Shown here: positions 17,847 through 26,473 of the stretch, one piece after another
Layout of the letters: the number at the start of each line of letters is the position of its first letter
How positions within the stretch are numbered: position 1 is the first letter of the stretch
Assembly (NCBI RefSeq): GCF_021631985.1
Contig: NZ_CP070225.1
Coordinates: forward strand, 1,736,001 to 1,800,000
DNA from: Sandaracinus amylolyticus
Lineage (GTDB): Bacteria > Myxococcota_A > Polyangia > Polyangiales > Sandaracinaceae
Length of the DNA: 64,000 bases
Direction of reading: 5' to 3'
Position numbers and translations under genes: made by a program
The notes under the pieces: generated by a model
Databases searched by the model: none
What the model saw: the letters and a program-made list of their open reading frames with translations, nothing else
Told to the model about the DNA's origin: nothing

Positions 17847-17864
17847 TTGCAGGTCTTGCTGCAA
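17847..17864. promoter_or_regulatory. Inverted repeat in pilT leader (candidate operator)
   Basis: The perfect inverted repeat TTGCAG-GTCTTG-CTGCAA lies 15 bases upstream of the chosen PilT-like start in the 107-bp divergent region. It could be an operator or a leader hairpin. Confidence 0.35.
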
Positions 17865-17939
17865 CGTTCCGGTGTTGGCGGAGAGCGTAAACGAGCCCGC
17901 ACGCGCGTTGCGAGCGCGGATTTGGTAGAAGCAGACGCG

Positions 17940-19292
17940 ATGGCGGGGACGGACGGGAGCGGGCGCGCGGCGAGGACCGCGATGTTCCCGCGGTGGCTCG
18001 TGGTGCTGCTCGGTCTGCTCGCGGTCGGGGGCACGGTGTACGTGCTCCGCGGCGTGCTCACGCCGATCGCGCTCTCGCTCGGCATCGCGTACCTGCTCGA
18101 TCCGCTGGTCGATCGCTTCGAGGCGCGCGGCGTCCCGCGCGGTGCCGCGATCACGCTGGTGCTCGCGATCGTCGCCGCGGTGATGGTCGTGTTCACGCTG
18201 CTGGTGTTGCCGGGCATGGTGCGCGAGGTCGTGCACTTCGCGACCGAGCTGCCCGGCGAGATGCAGGAGCTCCTCGCACGCGTCGAGCCGTGGCTCACCG
18301 CGCGCGGCATCCCGGTGCCCCACGACCTCGAGGAGGCGCTCGCACAATTCGAGATCGCCCCCGGCGAGCTCGCGAGCCACGCGGCCGCGCCCGCGCAGGC
18401 GGTGCTGCGCTTCGTGCTCGGCGGCACCGCGTCGGCGATCGGCGCGCTCGCGAGCGCGCTCATCGTCCCCGTGCTCGCGTTCTATCTGCTCTACGACTTC
18501 GATCGCATGACGGTCGGCGCGCGCGAGCTCGTGCCGCCGCGCATCCGCCCGTGGGTCGTCGAGGTCGCGAGCGAGATCGACGCGGTGCTCGGGCAGTTCG
18601 TGCGCGGTCAGCTCCTCGTGATGCTCGCGATGGGCGTGCTCTACGCGGGCGCGTACTCGCTCGTCGGCGTGCGGCTCGCGGTGCCGATCGGGCTCGTCGC
18701 GGGGCTGCTCGCGTTCATCCCCTACGTCGGCAGCGGCTCGGCCCTCGCGATGGGGCTCCTGATGTGCGTGGTCGACTGGACGGGGTGGATGAAGCCCGCG
18801 CTGGTCGTCGTCGCGTACCTCGTGTGCCAGGGGCTCGAGGGCTTCGTGATCGTGCCGCGCGTGGTCGGCGACAAGGTCGGCCTGCCCGCGGTCTGGGTGC
18901 TCGTCGCGTTGATGGTCGGCGGCGAGCTCTTCGGCTTCCTCGGCGTGCTGCTCGCGGTCCCGGCCGCGGCGGTCGTGAAGATCTTCGTCGTGCGCGGGCT
19001 GCGTTGGTACAAGCAATCGCCGCTCTATCTCGAGGGTCAGGGCGTGGAGCGCGTCGCCGAGGTCGTGCAGCGCACCGAAGCGCCCGCCGGAGAGCCGCCG
19101 GCGCCGATCGCCTCGGTGCCCGACATCGCGCAGGAGATCGCGCCGGTGATCCCGGTCGCCGCGGCGCCTCCGTCGGACGCCGCGCCGGTCGCGAACGACG
19201 CCGGGCCCACGCTGCCGACCTCGCCGGACGCGCCGGTGCCGCCCGAGCGCGACGAGGAAGACGCGGACGACGACGAGGAGGGCCAGCGATGA
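17940..19292 (+). CDS. AI-2E family transporter (PerM/TqsA superfamily)
   Basis: A 450-residue inner-membrane protein with about 7-8 hydrophobic helices and the family layout: N-terminal helices, a soluble stretch (about 95-150), then the conserved core with VPVLAFYLLYDFDRM, GLLAFIPYVGSGSA and VVPRVVGDKVGLPAVWVL-like motifs. The C-terminal 100 residues are a Pro/Glu/Ala-rich acidic tail ending DEEDADDDEEGQR, which is unusual for the family. Start ATG 17940. The stop overlaps the next ATG (ATGA). Members export small molecules or act in Na+/H+ exchange; the substrate cannot be told here. Confidence 0.88.
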   Translation: MAGTDGSGRAARTAMFPRWLVVLLGLLAVGGTVYVLRGVLTPIALSLGIAYLLDPLVDRFEARGVPRGAAITLVLAIVAAVMVVFTLLVLPGMVREVVHFATELPGEMQELLARVEPWLTARGIPVPHDLEEALAQFEIAPGELASHAAAPAQAVLRFVLGGTASAIGALASALIVPVLAFYLLYDFDRMTVGARELVPPRIRPWVVEVASEIDAVLGQFVRGQLLVMLAMGVLYAGAYSLVGVRLAVPIGLVAGLLAFIPYVGSGSALAMGLLMCVVDWTGWMKPALVVVAYLVCQGLEGFVIVPRVVGDKVGLPAVWVLVALMVGGELFGFLGVLLAVPAAAVVKIFVVRGLRWYKQSPLYLEGQGVERVAEVVQRTEAPAGEPPAPIASVPDIAQEIAPVIPVAAAPPSDAAPVANDAGPTLPTSPDAPVPPERDEEDADDDEEGQR

Positions 19293-20371
19293 TCGCAGTG
19301 CTCGAGTCGGGGCGCGGACCTTTCCTGCGCGCGATCGCGGACGCCCTCGCCGAGGCGCTCTCCGACGCCGACACGCCCGAGCAAGGCAACGCGGTGATCG
19401 CGCTGCCCGCGCTCGAGCCGCGCCGCGACGTGGACGGAGCGACCGCGGCGATCGCGCTCGATCCCGAGTCGCTGGCGCGCGCGCACGAGGCGAACGTCGC
19501 GCTGCGCCTCGCGTGGATCGGCTGGCTCGATCCCCGCTGGGAGGACGTGATCGCGAGCGCGCACCACGTGCTGGTCGCGCACCCGTCGCTGGTCGATCCC
19601 GTGATCGCGCTCGGCGCGCCGCGGGCGCGCGTCGAGGTCGCGTCGTGGATCGCGCCGCGTGGTGAGCGCGATCGCGCTGCGGCGCGCGCCGCGCTGGGCA
19701 TCGACGCGGACGTGCCCTTCGTGATCGTGCCGACCCAGGTGATCGGAGACGATCTCACCGCGCTGCTCCTCCAGCTCGCGCTGGTGCGCGAGGGCGTGCG
19801 CATCGCGTTCGACGTCGCCGAGGACGTGGAGGCCGCGCGCGCGCTACGCCGTCGCGTCGCGTTCCCCGCGCACATGTTCGCGGAGGGGCCGACCGCATCG
19901 CTCGCGTGGACCGCAGCGGATCGCGTGGTCGCGCGCCTCGACGGCCCCGAGCTCGCACGCGCCTTCGCGCACGGTGCCGCGCCGATCCTCGCGCCGCCGC
20001 GACCCGCCGATCTCTTCACGGCGCGCGCGCTCGCGGGCGAAGGGCTCGCGACGACGGTCGTCAACGACGCGACGCTCGCGGTCGCGATCGACGACGCGTG
20101 CTCGCGGGCGTCGATCGATCGTTCGCGCGCCGCGCTCGCGGCGCTGGCGATCGATCGGGGCGCGGAGCGCGTCGCTGCGATCGTGCAGCGCATCGTGCGC
20201 GACCCGGCCGCACGACGTGCGATCGCCGGGCTCCCCGACGGTCTCGAGGCGATCGGCCCGGAGCGGCGCGAAGCGCCGAGCGCTGCCGCGCCGAAGCCGC
20301 CTTCGCGCGACGAGCAGATCGAGAACGAGCTCGAAGCCCTGCGCGCCCGCATCCGCGACGAGAAGAGCTGA
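19289..20371 (+). CDS. Glycosyltransferase-like (GT-B fold) protein, uncharacterised
   Basis: A 360-residue soluble protein. It opens with MIAVLESGRGPF, and two Rossmann-like halves are suggested by alternating hydrophobic strands (VLVAHPSLVDPVIALGAPRA; VPFVIVPTQVIGDDLTALLLQ; AAPILAPPRPADLFTARALA). The spacing resembles MurG-like or CapM-like GT-B glycosyltransferases, but the sugar-nucleotide motif is weak and no family is certain. The C-terminal 40 residues are a charged helix (DEQIENELEALRARIRDEK). The ATG overlaps the transporter stop (ATGA), so it is cotranscribed with the AI-2E-type exporter. Confidence 0.7.
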   Translation: MIAVLESGRGPFLRAIADALAEALSDADTPEQGNAVIALPALEPRRDVDGATAAIALDPESLARAHEANVALRLAWIGWLDPRWEDVIASAHHVLVAHPSLVDPVIALGAPRARVEVASWIAPRGERDRAAARAALGIDADVPFVIVPTQVIGDDLTALLLQLALVREGVRIAFDVAEDVEAARALRRRVAFPAHMFAEGPTASLAWTAADRVVARLDGPELARAFAHGAAPILAPPRPADLFTARALAGEGLATTVVNDATLAVAIDDACSRASIDRSRAALAALAIDRGAERVAAIVQRIVRDPAARRAIAGLPDGLEAIGPERREAPSAAAPKPPSRDEQIENELEALRARIRDEKS

Positions 20372-20566
20372 GCGCGTCTCGCGCTCGTCTTGCTGCACGA
20401 GAAGCTCGATCGCGATGACGTGATCGCCGCGCTCGACACGCGCGCCGAACGTCGGCATCGCGCGATCGCAGGTCGCAGCTGGAACGCCAGGGTGTACGGC
20501 TGCGCCTCGGCGCGCTGCCCACATCGACGCGAGCACGACTCGCCCACGTCGCTGGGCTTTTCGTTC

Positions 20567-20607
20567 CTTGACCCCCTCTCGGCACGCTGATAAGCGAAAC
20601 CTTATCA
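20567..20607 (+). promoter_or_regulatory. Promoter with palindromic operator for the antiporter operon
   Basis: TTGACC (-35 like, 20567-20572) is followed about 16-17 bases later by GATAAG (-10 like). That -10 lies inside the perfect inverted repeat TGATAAG-CGAAAC-CTTATCA (20588-20607). The palindrome is strikingly AT-rich for this genome. It ends 20 bases before the ATG of the first gene of the operon. A repressor binding here would block the -10; the HTH regulator at the operon end is the obvious candidate. Confidence 0.6.
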
Positions 20608-20627
20608 CCTCTCGCAAGGCCACGGAC

Positions 20628-21113
20628 ATGAGCGAACCTCAGCGCCCGCCCGAGCACACGACCTCGTCGAAGGCACCGTCGACGCCACCGACGCGCGGCA
20701 CGGCATGGCGATCGATGATCGCCTACCTCGTGCTCGTCGGGCTTCCGTTCGCCGGGCTCTTCGTGGTGATGCGCGCCGGCGCATCGCTCGAGGCACCACC
20801 GATCGTCGCGGGCGCGTGGACGCTCCGCGGTGACGAAGCACGCGCATGCCTCGGCCTCGGCGCCGAGGACGCGATCACGGTCCAGCAATCGGGCCGCTTC
20901 CTCCAGCTCCGCGCGGGCACGACCGTCTCCGACGCGCAGCTCGCGGGCTCGCAGATCCGCGCGTCGTGGCTCCCCTCGTCGGGCCCGTGCGCGGGCCGTG
21001 AGATCGTCGTCGATGCGCAGGTCGACGGCGCGGTGATCCGCGGCGCGCTCCGTGCGGCGTCGTGCGAGCCGTGCAGCGGCGCATCGTTCGAAACCACGCC
21101 GCCCACCGAGTGA
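20628..21113 (+). CDS. Small single-pass membrane protein, unknown
   Basis: A 161-residue protein: a hydrophilic Pro/Thr/Ser-rich N-terminus, one transmembrane helix (about 31-48, MIAYLVLVGLPFAGLFVVM), then a beta-rich exported domain with four cysteines (RACLGLG, SGPCAGREIVVD, SCEPCSG). No family is recognised. ATG 20628 follows AAGGCCACGG. It heads the operon with the two CPA2 antiporters and the HTH regulator; 13 bases separate its stop from the antiporter ATG. It may be an accessory subunit or sensor for the antiporters. Confidence 0.7.
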   Translation: MSEPQRPPEHTTSSKAPSTPPTRGTAWRSMIAYLVLVGLPFAGLFVVMRAGASLEAPPIVAGAWTLRGDEARACLGLGAEDAITVQQSGRFLQLRAGTTVSDAQLAGSQIRASWLPSSGPCAGREIVVDAQVDGAVIRGALRAASCEPCSGASFETTPPTE

Positions 21114-21126
21114 TCCGGAGGCATCG

Positions 21127-23250
21127 ATGCACTTCCTCCTGACCCTGATCCTCCAGATCGGCGTGATCCTCGTGGTCTCGCGGATCGTCGCGGCCGCGTT
21201 CCGGCGCATCCAGCAGCCGCAGGTGGTCGGCGAGATGTTCGCCGGCATCCTCCTCGGCCCCTCGCTGCTCGGCTGGCTCGCGCCCGACGTCTCCGCGTTC
21301 GTCTTCCCGCGCGAGAGCCTCGTGCACCTGAACACGCTGAGCCAGGTCGGGCTCGTGCTGTTCATGTTCCTCGTCGGCCTCGAGTTCGATCCGAAGCTGA
21401 TGCGCGGCCGCGGTCACGCCGCGCTCGTCACGAGCCACGTCAGCATCATCGCGCCCTTCTTCCTCGGCGCGGCGCTCGCGCTGCACCTCTATCCGCAGCT
21501 CTCGGACTCGTCGGTCTCGTTCGACGGCTTCGCGCTCTTCATGGGCGCGGCGATGAGCGTCACCGCGTTCCCGGTGCTCGCGCGGATCCTCCAGGAGCGC
21601 AACCTCGTCCGCACCAAGGTCGGCGCGGTGACCATCGCATGCGCCGCGGTCGACGACGTGACCGCGTGGGCGATCCTCGCCGTCGTCATCGCGATCGTGC
21701 GCGCGGAGTCGCTCCACACGCCGCTCTGGATCACGCTCGCCGGCACCGTCGCGTACGTGCTCGCGATGGTGTTCCTGGTGCGTCCCGCGCTCGGGCTGAT
21801 CGAGAAGCGCTACCACAACACCGGGCGGGTCACGCAGGACCTGCTCGCGGTCGTCCTGCTCATCGCGCTCGCGTCGGCGTGGACCACCGAGTACCTCGGG
21901 ATCCACGCGCTCTTCGGCGCGTTCTGCATCGGCGCGGTCATGCCGAAGGACAAGGGGCTCGTGCACGAGCTCGCGGAGAAGCTCGAGCACGTCACCGTCG
22001 TGTTCCTGCTCCCGATCTTCTTCGCGAACGCGGGCCTGCGCACCCAGATCGGCCTCGTGACCGGCGCCGAGATGTGGATCTTCTTCGGCCTCATCATGCT
22101 GGTCGCGGTCTCCGGCAAGTTCGGCGGCTCGACCATCGCGGCGCGCATGACCGGCCTCTCGTGGCGCGAGTCGAGCGCGCTCGGGATCCTGATGAACACC
22201 CGCGGTCTGATGGAGCTCGTCATCCTGACGATCGGCCTCGACCTCGGCGTCATCTCGCCCGCGCTCTTCGCGATGATGGTCATGATGGCGCTGCTCACGA
22301 CCTTCATGACGACGCCGATCCTGCAGTGGCTCTACCCGCTGCGGCTGATGCGCGAGGCCGCGCGCGACGAGAGCGAGCCCGACGAGTTCACGGTGCTCGT
22401 CCCGGTGAGCCTGCCCGCGTCGGGGCCCGGCCTGCTGCGCCTCGCGCGCGCGCTCGTGCCCAGCGGTCGTCGGCCGCGCGTCTACGGCCTGCACCTGCGC
22501 CGCAGCGACGAGCACGCGGTGACCGATCTCGAGGGCACGCCCGACCTGCCGGCGCAGGAATTCGCACTGCAGCCGATGCTGCGCGCCGCGCAGGAGGCCT
22601 CGGTCGAGGTGCGTCCGCTCGTGTTCGCGTCGGAGCGACCGGGGCGCGACATCGCCGACCTCGCGCGCGTGAAGGGCGCCGACATGGTGCTGCTCGGGTG
22701 GCACAAGCCCGTCATCTCGCGGCGCATCCTCGGCGGCGCGGTCTACGACGTGATGACGAACGCGCCGGCGGACGTCGCGGTGTACCTCGAGCGTCGCTTC
22801 GCTCCCTGGTCGCGCATCCTCGTGCCGTGCCGCGACCTCGCGCGCGATCTCCCGGCGCTCCGCGCCGCGGGCCGCATCGGCGCGACCACCGGCGTGCCGG
22901 TCACGGTGCTCCACATCGTGCCGCCGAGCGGCACTCCCTCGGCGACCGACGTCGAGCTCCGCGCGGCGGTCTCGTCGGCGAGCGACTCGCAGCGCGCCGA
23001 GGTCACGCTCGAGCAGGTGCGCAGCGACGATCCGGTGGGCGCAGTGGTGTCCGCGGCGCGGCGCGGCGAGCACGATCTCGTCGTGGTCGGCGTCTCGAAC
23101 GCGTGGGGCATCGAGCCCGCGATCTTCGGGGTGAAGCACGAGCGGCTCGCCGAGGAGACCGAGGCGTCGCTGCTCATCCTCCGCACCCACGAGATCGCCG
23201 CGCAGCGCGCTGCGGTCCCGCGGCCCGCGCTCCGTGAGGCCGCCGAGTAG
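21127..23250 (+). CDS. CPA2-type cation/proton antiporter with universal-stress-like C-terminal domains
   Basis: A 707-residue Kef/NapA-type (CPA2) antiporter. About 12 transmembrane helices span residues 1-410, with family motifs GEMFAGILLGPSLLGWL, GLVLFMFLVGLEFDPKL, TAFPVLARIL, ACAAVDDVTAW and the ion-site region ILMNTRGLMELVIL. The C-terminal 300 residues hold two UspA-like Rossmann repeats (about 410-560 and 560-690). There is no TrkA-N/KTN domain like that of KefB/C. ATG 21127 is 5 bases after GGAGG. It likely exchanges K+ or Na+ for H+ at the inner membrane, gated by nucleotides or stress through the cytosolic domains. Confidence 0.9.
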   Translation: MHFLLTLILQIGVILVVSRIVAAAFRRIQQPQVVGEMFAGILLGPSLLGWLAPDVSAFVFPRESLVHLNTLSQVGLVLFMFLVGLEFDPKLMRGRGHAALVTSHVSIIAPFFLGAALALHLYPQLSDSSVSFDGFALFMGAAMSVTAFPVLARILQERNLVRTKVGAVTIACAAVDDVTAWAILAVVIAIVRAESLHTPLWITLAGTVAYVLAMVFLVRPALGLIEKRYHNTGRVTQDLLAVVLLIALASAWTTEYLGIHALFGAFCIGAVMPKDKGLVHELAEKLEHVTVVFLLPIFFANAGLRTQIGLVTGAEMWIFFGLIMLVAVSGKFGGSTIAARMTGLSWRESSALGILMNTRGLMELVILTIGLDLGVISPALFAMMVMMALLTTFMTTPILQWLYPLRLMREAARDESEPDEFTVLVPVSLPASGPGLLRLARALVPSGRRPRVYGLHLRRSDEHAVTDLEGTPDLPAQEFALQPMLRAAQEASVEVRPLVFASERPGRDIADLARVKGADMVLLGWHKPVISRRILGGAVYDVMTNAPADVAVYLERRFAPWSRILVPCRDLARDLPALRAAGRIGATTGVPVTVLHIVPPSGTPSATDVELRAAVSSASDSQRAEVTLEQVRSDDPVGAVVSAARRGEHDLVVVGVSNAWGIEPAIFGVKHERLAEETEASLLILRTHEIAAQRAAVPRPALREAAE

Positions 23251-23295
23251 CCCTTCAATTCGCGGCCTCGCACGGGCACCTTCTCTCCGACGCGA

Positions 23296-25407
23296 ATGGG
23301 CCCTCCCGCCAGCCTCGATCTCGCGCGCGTGCTCCTCCAGGTCGTGGTGATCCTGGCGGTCTCGCGCGCGCTCGCGCCGATCGCGCGGCGGCTCGGCCAG
23401 CCCGCCGTCGTCGCGGAGATGGTCGCGGGCATCGTGCTCGGCCCATCGCTGCTCGGGTGGATCGCGCCTCCGGTCTCGGCGTGGCTCTTCCCGCCCGCCT
23501 CGCTCTACGGGGTGCGCCTCCTCAGCCAGCTCGGGCTCGTGCTCTTCATGTTCCTCGTCGGGCTCGAGCTCGATCCGAAGCTCCTGCACGGGCGCGGTCG
23601 CACCTCGATCGCGGTCGGCATCGCGAGCCTCGTCGTGCCGCTCGTGCTCGGCATCGCGTGCGCGCCCTGGCTGCACGCGCGCTACGGCGCGGGCTCGGCC
23701 TTCGCACCCTTCGCGCTCTTCCTCTCCGCGGCCGCGAGCGTCACCGCGTTCCCGGTGCTCGCGCGCATCCTCTCCGAGCGCCACCTGCTCACCACGCGCG
23801 TCGGTGCCATCGCGATCGCGTGCGCCGCGGTCGACGACGTCGGCGCGTGGTGCCTCGTCACGCTCTTGCTCGCTGCGGGCCGCGCGCCCGCGTGGATCGA
23901 CGCGCTGCGCGTCGCGGCGGTCGCGATCGCGCTCGTCGCGCTGATGCTCTTCGTGCTGCGCCCGGTGCTGGTGCGCGTGGTGCGGCGCGTCGAGCGCAAG
24001 GGCGCGATCGGCGCGGGCGCGGTGACCGCCGTGCTCTTCCCGCTCCTGCTCGTCGCCGCGACCTCCGAGCTGCTCGGTGTGCACGCGCTCTTCGGCGCGT
24101 TCCTCGTCGGCGCGGTGCTCCCGAAGGACGGCCCGCTCGCCGAGGTGCTCGCCGAGAAGCTCGAGACGATCACCGTCGGCCTCCTGCTCCCGCTCTTCTT
24201 CGCGCACAGCGGCCTGCGCACCGAGCTCGCGCTGCTCGACTCGCGCACCGACTGGCTCGTCACCGCCGCGATCGTCGTGCTCGCCACCGGGGCCAAGCTC
24301 GGCGGCAGCGCGCTCGTCGCGCGCGCCAGCGGGTGGTCGTGGCGCGACGCGGGCGCGGTCGGGATCCTCCTCAACACCCGCGGCCTGATGGGCCTCATCG
24401 TGCTCAACGTCGGCCTCGACCTCGGCGTGGTGTCGACGACGGTGTTCACGATGCTCGTGATCATGGCGCTGGTCACCACGCTCGCGACCTCGCCGCTCCT
24501 GCGCTGGGTGTTCCCCGATCGCGCGGCGATCGAGGAGCGCTTCGTCGACGCGCCTCCGCGCGCGACACCGCCGAGCGCCAAGGCGCTCGAGATCGTGCTC
24601 GCGTGCGTGTCCGATCCGCGCTCCGGCCCCGCGCTCGCCGCGGCGGCGCATGCGCTCGTCGGCGAGCGCGCCGAGGGCGCGCGCGTCTTCGGTCTGCACC
24701 TCGCCGAGCCCAGCGATCGTGCGTCGGCCGAGCTCCGCCGCGAGACCCGCGGCGCGCCACCCGCGCTGACCGACTTCCTCGCCACCGCGCGCGGGCTCGC
24801 CCTCGATGCGCGCGCGCTCGCGTTCGTCTCGAGCGCACCGGCCGACGACATCGTGCGCATCGCCGAGGCCAAGCGCGCCGGGGCGATCCTGCTCGGCGGC
24901 CACGAGCCCTGGTTCTTCGAGGGCAGCTTCGACGGTGTGGTCGCGCAGGTCGTGCGCCGCGCGCGCACCACCGTCGCGGTGCTCGTCGGCGCCGAGCGCG
25001 CGGTGCCGGAGGGCGGCTTCGCGCGCATCCTGGTCGCCGACGCCGGCGCCGTCGAGGACGGGGTCGCGGTCGAGATCGCGCGGCGCCTCGGCGCGCGCGC
25101 CGGCACGCACGTCACGTGTCTCGCGGTGGGCGCCGGTGCGTCGGCGCGCGCGCTGCCCGAGGCGTGGTCGCGCGAGCGCGCGTCCCAGGCCTCGCCGCGC
25201 GACGCGCTGCTCGCGATGACCGCGTCGCGCTCGTTCGATCTGGTGGTGCTCGGGCTCGCGGCGCACTGGCGCCTGCGCAGCGAGCGCGCGCCCTTCTTCG
25301 CGCGCATCGGCGCGCCGGTGCTGGTGGTGCACGACGCGCGCGCGCTCGCGGCGTCGGCCGAGGACGAGCACGCCGTGCGCGAGAGGCCGGCGGAGGTGAG
25401 TGCGTGA
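23296..25407 (+). CDS. Second CPA2-type cation/proton antiporter with UspA-like C-terminus
   Basis: A 703-residue paralogue of the preceding gene with the same layout: 12 transmembrane helices (GEMVAGIVLGPSLLGWI-type motif, GLVLFMFLVGLELDPKL, ACAAVDDVGAW, ILLNTRGLMGLIVL) and two UspA-like repeats after about residue 415. It is clearly a tandem duplicate that has diverged, especially in the cytosolic half. A gap of 45 bases separates it from the first antiporter. It overlaps the regulator gene by 4 bases (GTGA). The pair may act as a heterodimer, since CPA2 transporters are dimeric. Confidence 0.9.
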   Translation: MGPPASLDLARVLLQVVVILAVSRALAPIARRLGQPAVVAEMVAGIVLGPSLLGWIAPPVSAWLFPPASLYGVRLLSQLGLVLFMFLVGLELDPKLLHGRGRTSIAVGIASLVVPLVLGIACAPWLHARYGAGSAFAPFALFLSAAASVTAFPVLARILSERHLLTTRVGAIAIACAAVDDVGAWCLVTLLLAAGRAPAWIDALRVAAVAIALVALMLFVLRPVLVRVVRRVERKGAIGAGAVTAVLFPLLLVAATSELLGVHALFGAFLVGAVLPKDGPLAEVLAEKLETITVGLLLPLFFAHSGLRTELALLDSRTDWLVTAAIVVLATGAKLGGSALVARASGWSWRDAGAVGILLNTRGLMGLIVLNVGLDLGVVSTTVFTMLVIMALVTTLATSPLLRWVFPDRAAIEERFVDAPPRATPPSAKALEIVLACVSDPRSGPALAAAAHALVGERAEGARVFGLHLAEPSDRASAELRRETRGAPPALTDFLATARGLALDARALAFVSSAPADDIVRIAEAKRAGAILLGGHEPWFFEGSFDGVVAQVVRRARTTVAVLVGAERAVPEGGFARILVADAGAVEDGVAVEIARRLGARAGTHVTCLAVGAGASARALPEAWSRERASQASPRDALLAMTASRSFDLVVLGLAAHWRLRSERAPFFARIGAPVLVVHDARALAASAEDEHAVRERPAEVSA

Positions 25408-26228
25408 GCCACGTGGGGACGACGCTGCGGCGACTGCGGCTCGAGTCGGGTCTGAGCCTGCGCGATCTCGCGCGCCGGTTGGGCGTGTCGAGCGCGTACC
25501 TGAGCCGCGTGGAGCACGGCCTCGACGCCGCGCCGACGCCCGAGCGCCTCGAGGCGATCGCGGCCGAGCTGGGCTTGCCCGCGAGCCTCCTGATCGAGGT
25601 CGGGCATCGCGTGAGCCCGTTCGTCGAGCGCTACCTCGAGCAGGAGCCACAGGCGGCGGCGCTCTTCTTCGAGATCGCGTCGCGGGGTCTCGGCGCGGAG
25701 GAGCTCGCGGAGGTGCAGCGCTACGTCGCGCGTCGCTGGCCGAAGCGGGTCGCGCTCGAGGACGACGCGGGCACGCATCGTCTCGCGCCGCTGCTCGACG
25801 ACGAGCGCGTGGTGCTCGGGCTGCACTGCGACGCGCTCGAGGACGCGTACGAGATCGCGAGCGCGCGCCTCGCGTCGCTGCCGCGCATGCCCGACGCGTC
25901 GGTGCTCGCGGAGGCGTTCCGCGCGCGCGAGGAGGAGGTCGGGGCCGGCGTGGGGGCCGGCGTGGGCGTGCTGTGCGCCGCGGTGGCGGGCGCGCAGCCC
26001 TGCGCCGCGGTGGTGCTGCTGGCGCGACCGCTCGCGAACGACGCGCCCGATGCCGATCCGCTCTCGGTGCTGGTGCTGCTCGCCGCGCCGAGCCGCGGCC
26101 GCGACCCGATGCTGCGGGTCGCCCACGTCGCGAGGCTCGCAGGCCGCGGGATGGCGAGCGCGCTGCGCGAGGTGGAGCGATCGGAGGCGGTGCTGCAGCG
26201 CATCGCGCTGCTCGAGCTGGTCGAGTGA
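25404..26228 (+). CDS. XRE-type HTH regulator fused to EIIA(Ntr)-like domain
   Basis: A 274-residue protein. Residues about 1-65 are an XRE helix-turn-helix (LRLESGLSLRDLARRLGVSS, YLSRVEHG). After a linker, residues about 130-270 follow the PtsN/EIIA(Ntr) pattern (LLDDERVVLGLHCDALEDAYE, FRAREEE, DPLSVLVLLAAPSRGRDPML, LREVERSEAVL). The phosphorylatable His of the usual GVAIPH motif is absent; a Gly/Ala/Val stretch (GAGVGAGVGVLCAAVAG) takes its place. It therefore probably senses something without phosphotransfer. GTG 25404 overlaps the antiporter stop. EIIA(Ntr) proteins control K+ transport in other bacteria, matching this operon. Confidence 0.78.
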   Translation: MSHVGTTLRRLRLESGLSLRDLARRLGVSSAYLSRVEHGLDAAPTPERLEAIAAELGLPASLLIEVGHRVSPFVERYLEQEPQAAALFFEIASRGLGAEELAEVQRYVARRWPKRVALEDDAGTHRLAPLLDDERVVLGLHCDALEDAYEIASARLASLPRMPDASVLAEAFRAREEEVGAGVGAGVGVLCAAVAGAQPCAAVVLLARPLANDAPDADPLSVLVLLAAPSRGRDPMLRVAHVARLAGRGMASALREVERSEAVLQRIALLELVE

Positions 26229-26240
26229 TCGCATCGCGCA

Positions 26241-26255
26241 GGAGCGACACGCTCC
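26241..26255. terminator. Small hairpin after the antiporter operon
   Basis: GGAGCG-ACA-CGCTCC is a perfect 6-bp hairpin 12 bases after the regulator stop, directly before the tandem repeat. No U tract. It may end the operon. Confidence 0.4.
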
Positions 26256-26256
26256 T

Positions 26257-26382
26257 GGGCCAGGAGCCGAGGTCAGCTGGGCCAGGAGCCGAGGTCAGCT
26301 GGGCCAGGAGCCGAGGTCAGCTGGGCCAGGAGCCGAGGTCAGCTCGGCCAGGAGCCGAGGTCAGCTGGGCCAGGAGCCGAGA
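26257..26382. repeat. Tandem array of a 22-bp unit, about 5.7 copies
   Basis: The unit GGGCCAGGAGCCGAGGTCAG plus CT is repeated five times without spacers (starts at 26257, 26279, 26301, 26323, 26345) and then a partial copy from 26367. The fifth copy starts CGG instead of GGG; otherwise the copies are identical. The period is not a multiple of three, so it is not a coding repeat. It sits between the HTH-EIIA gene and the Lys-rich protein gene. The sequence identity suggests recent slippage expansion (minisatellite/VNTR) or a cluster of protein-binding sites. Confidence 0.92.
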
Positions 26383-26473
26383 GCTGCTCCGTTTGGTGAC
26401 GTTGCCGATCGCCTTGTTTTCTCGGCAATCTGCGCGACGCGAGCCTCGAAAACGTGCTCGCGGGAGAGAAAAC

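Noticed and set aside
20390-20590. A 66-codon frame between the glycosyltransferase-like gene and the antiporter operon
   Set aside because: No codon pattern of this genome, no ribosome site, and it runs across the candidate promoter.
20875-26250. A 1791-codon open frame on the minus strand across the antiporter operon
   Set aside because: It is antisense to two clear antiporters and a regulator and consists of Arg/Glu/His-rich shadow sequence typical of GC-rich genomes.
26257-26382. The 22-bp array as a CRISPR
   Set aside because: Copies are contiguous without spacers.
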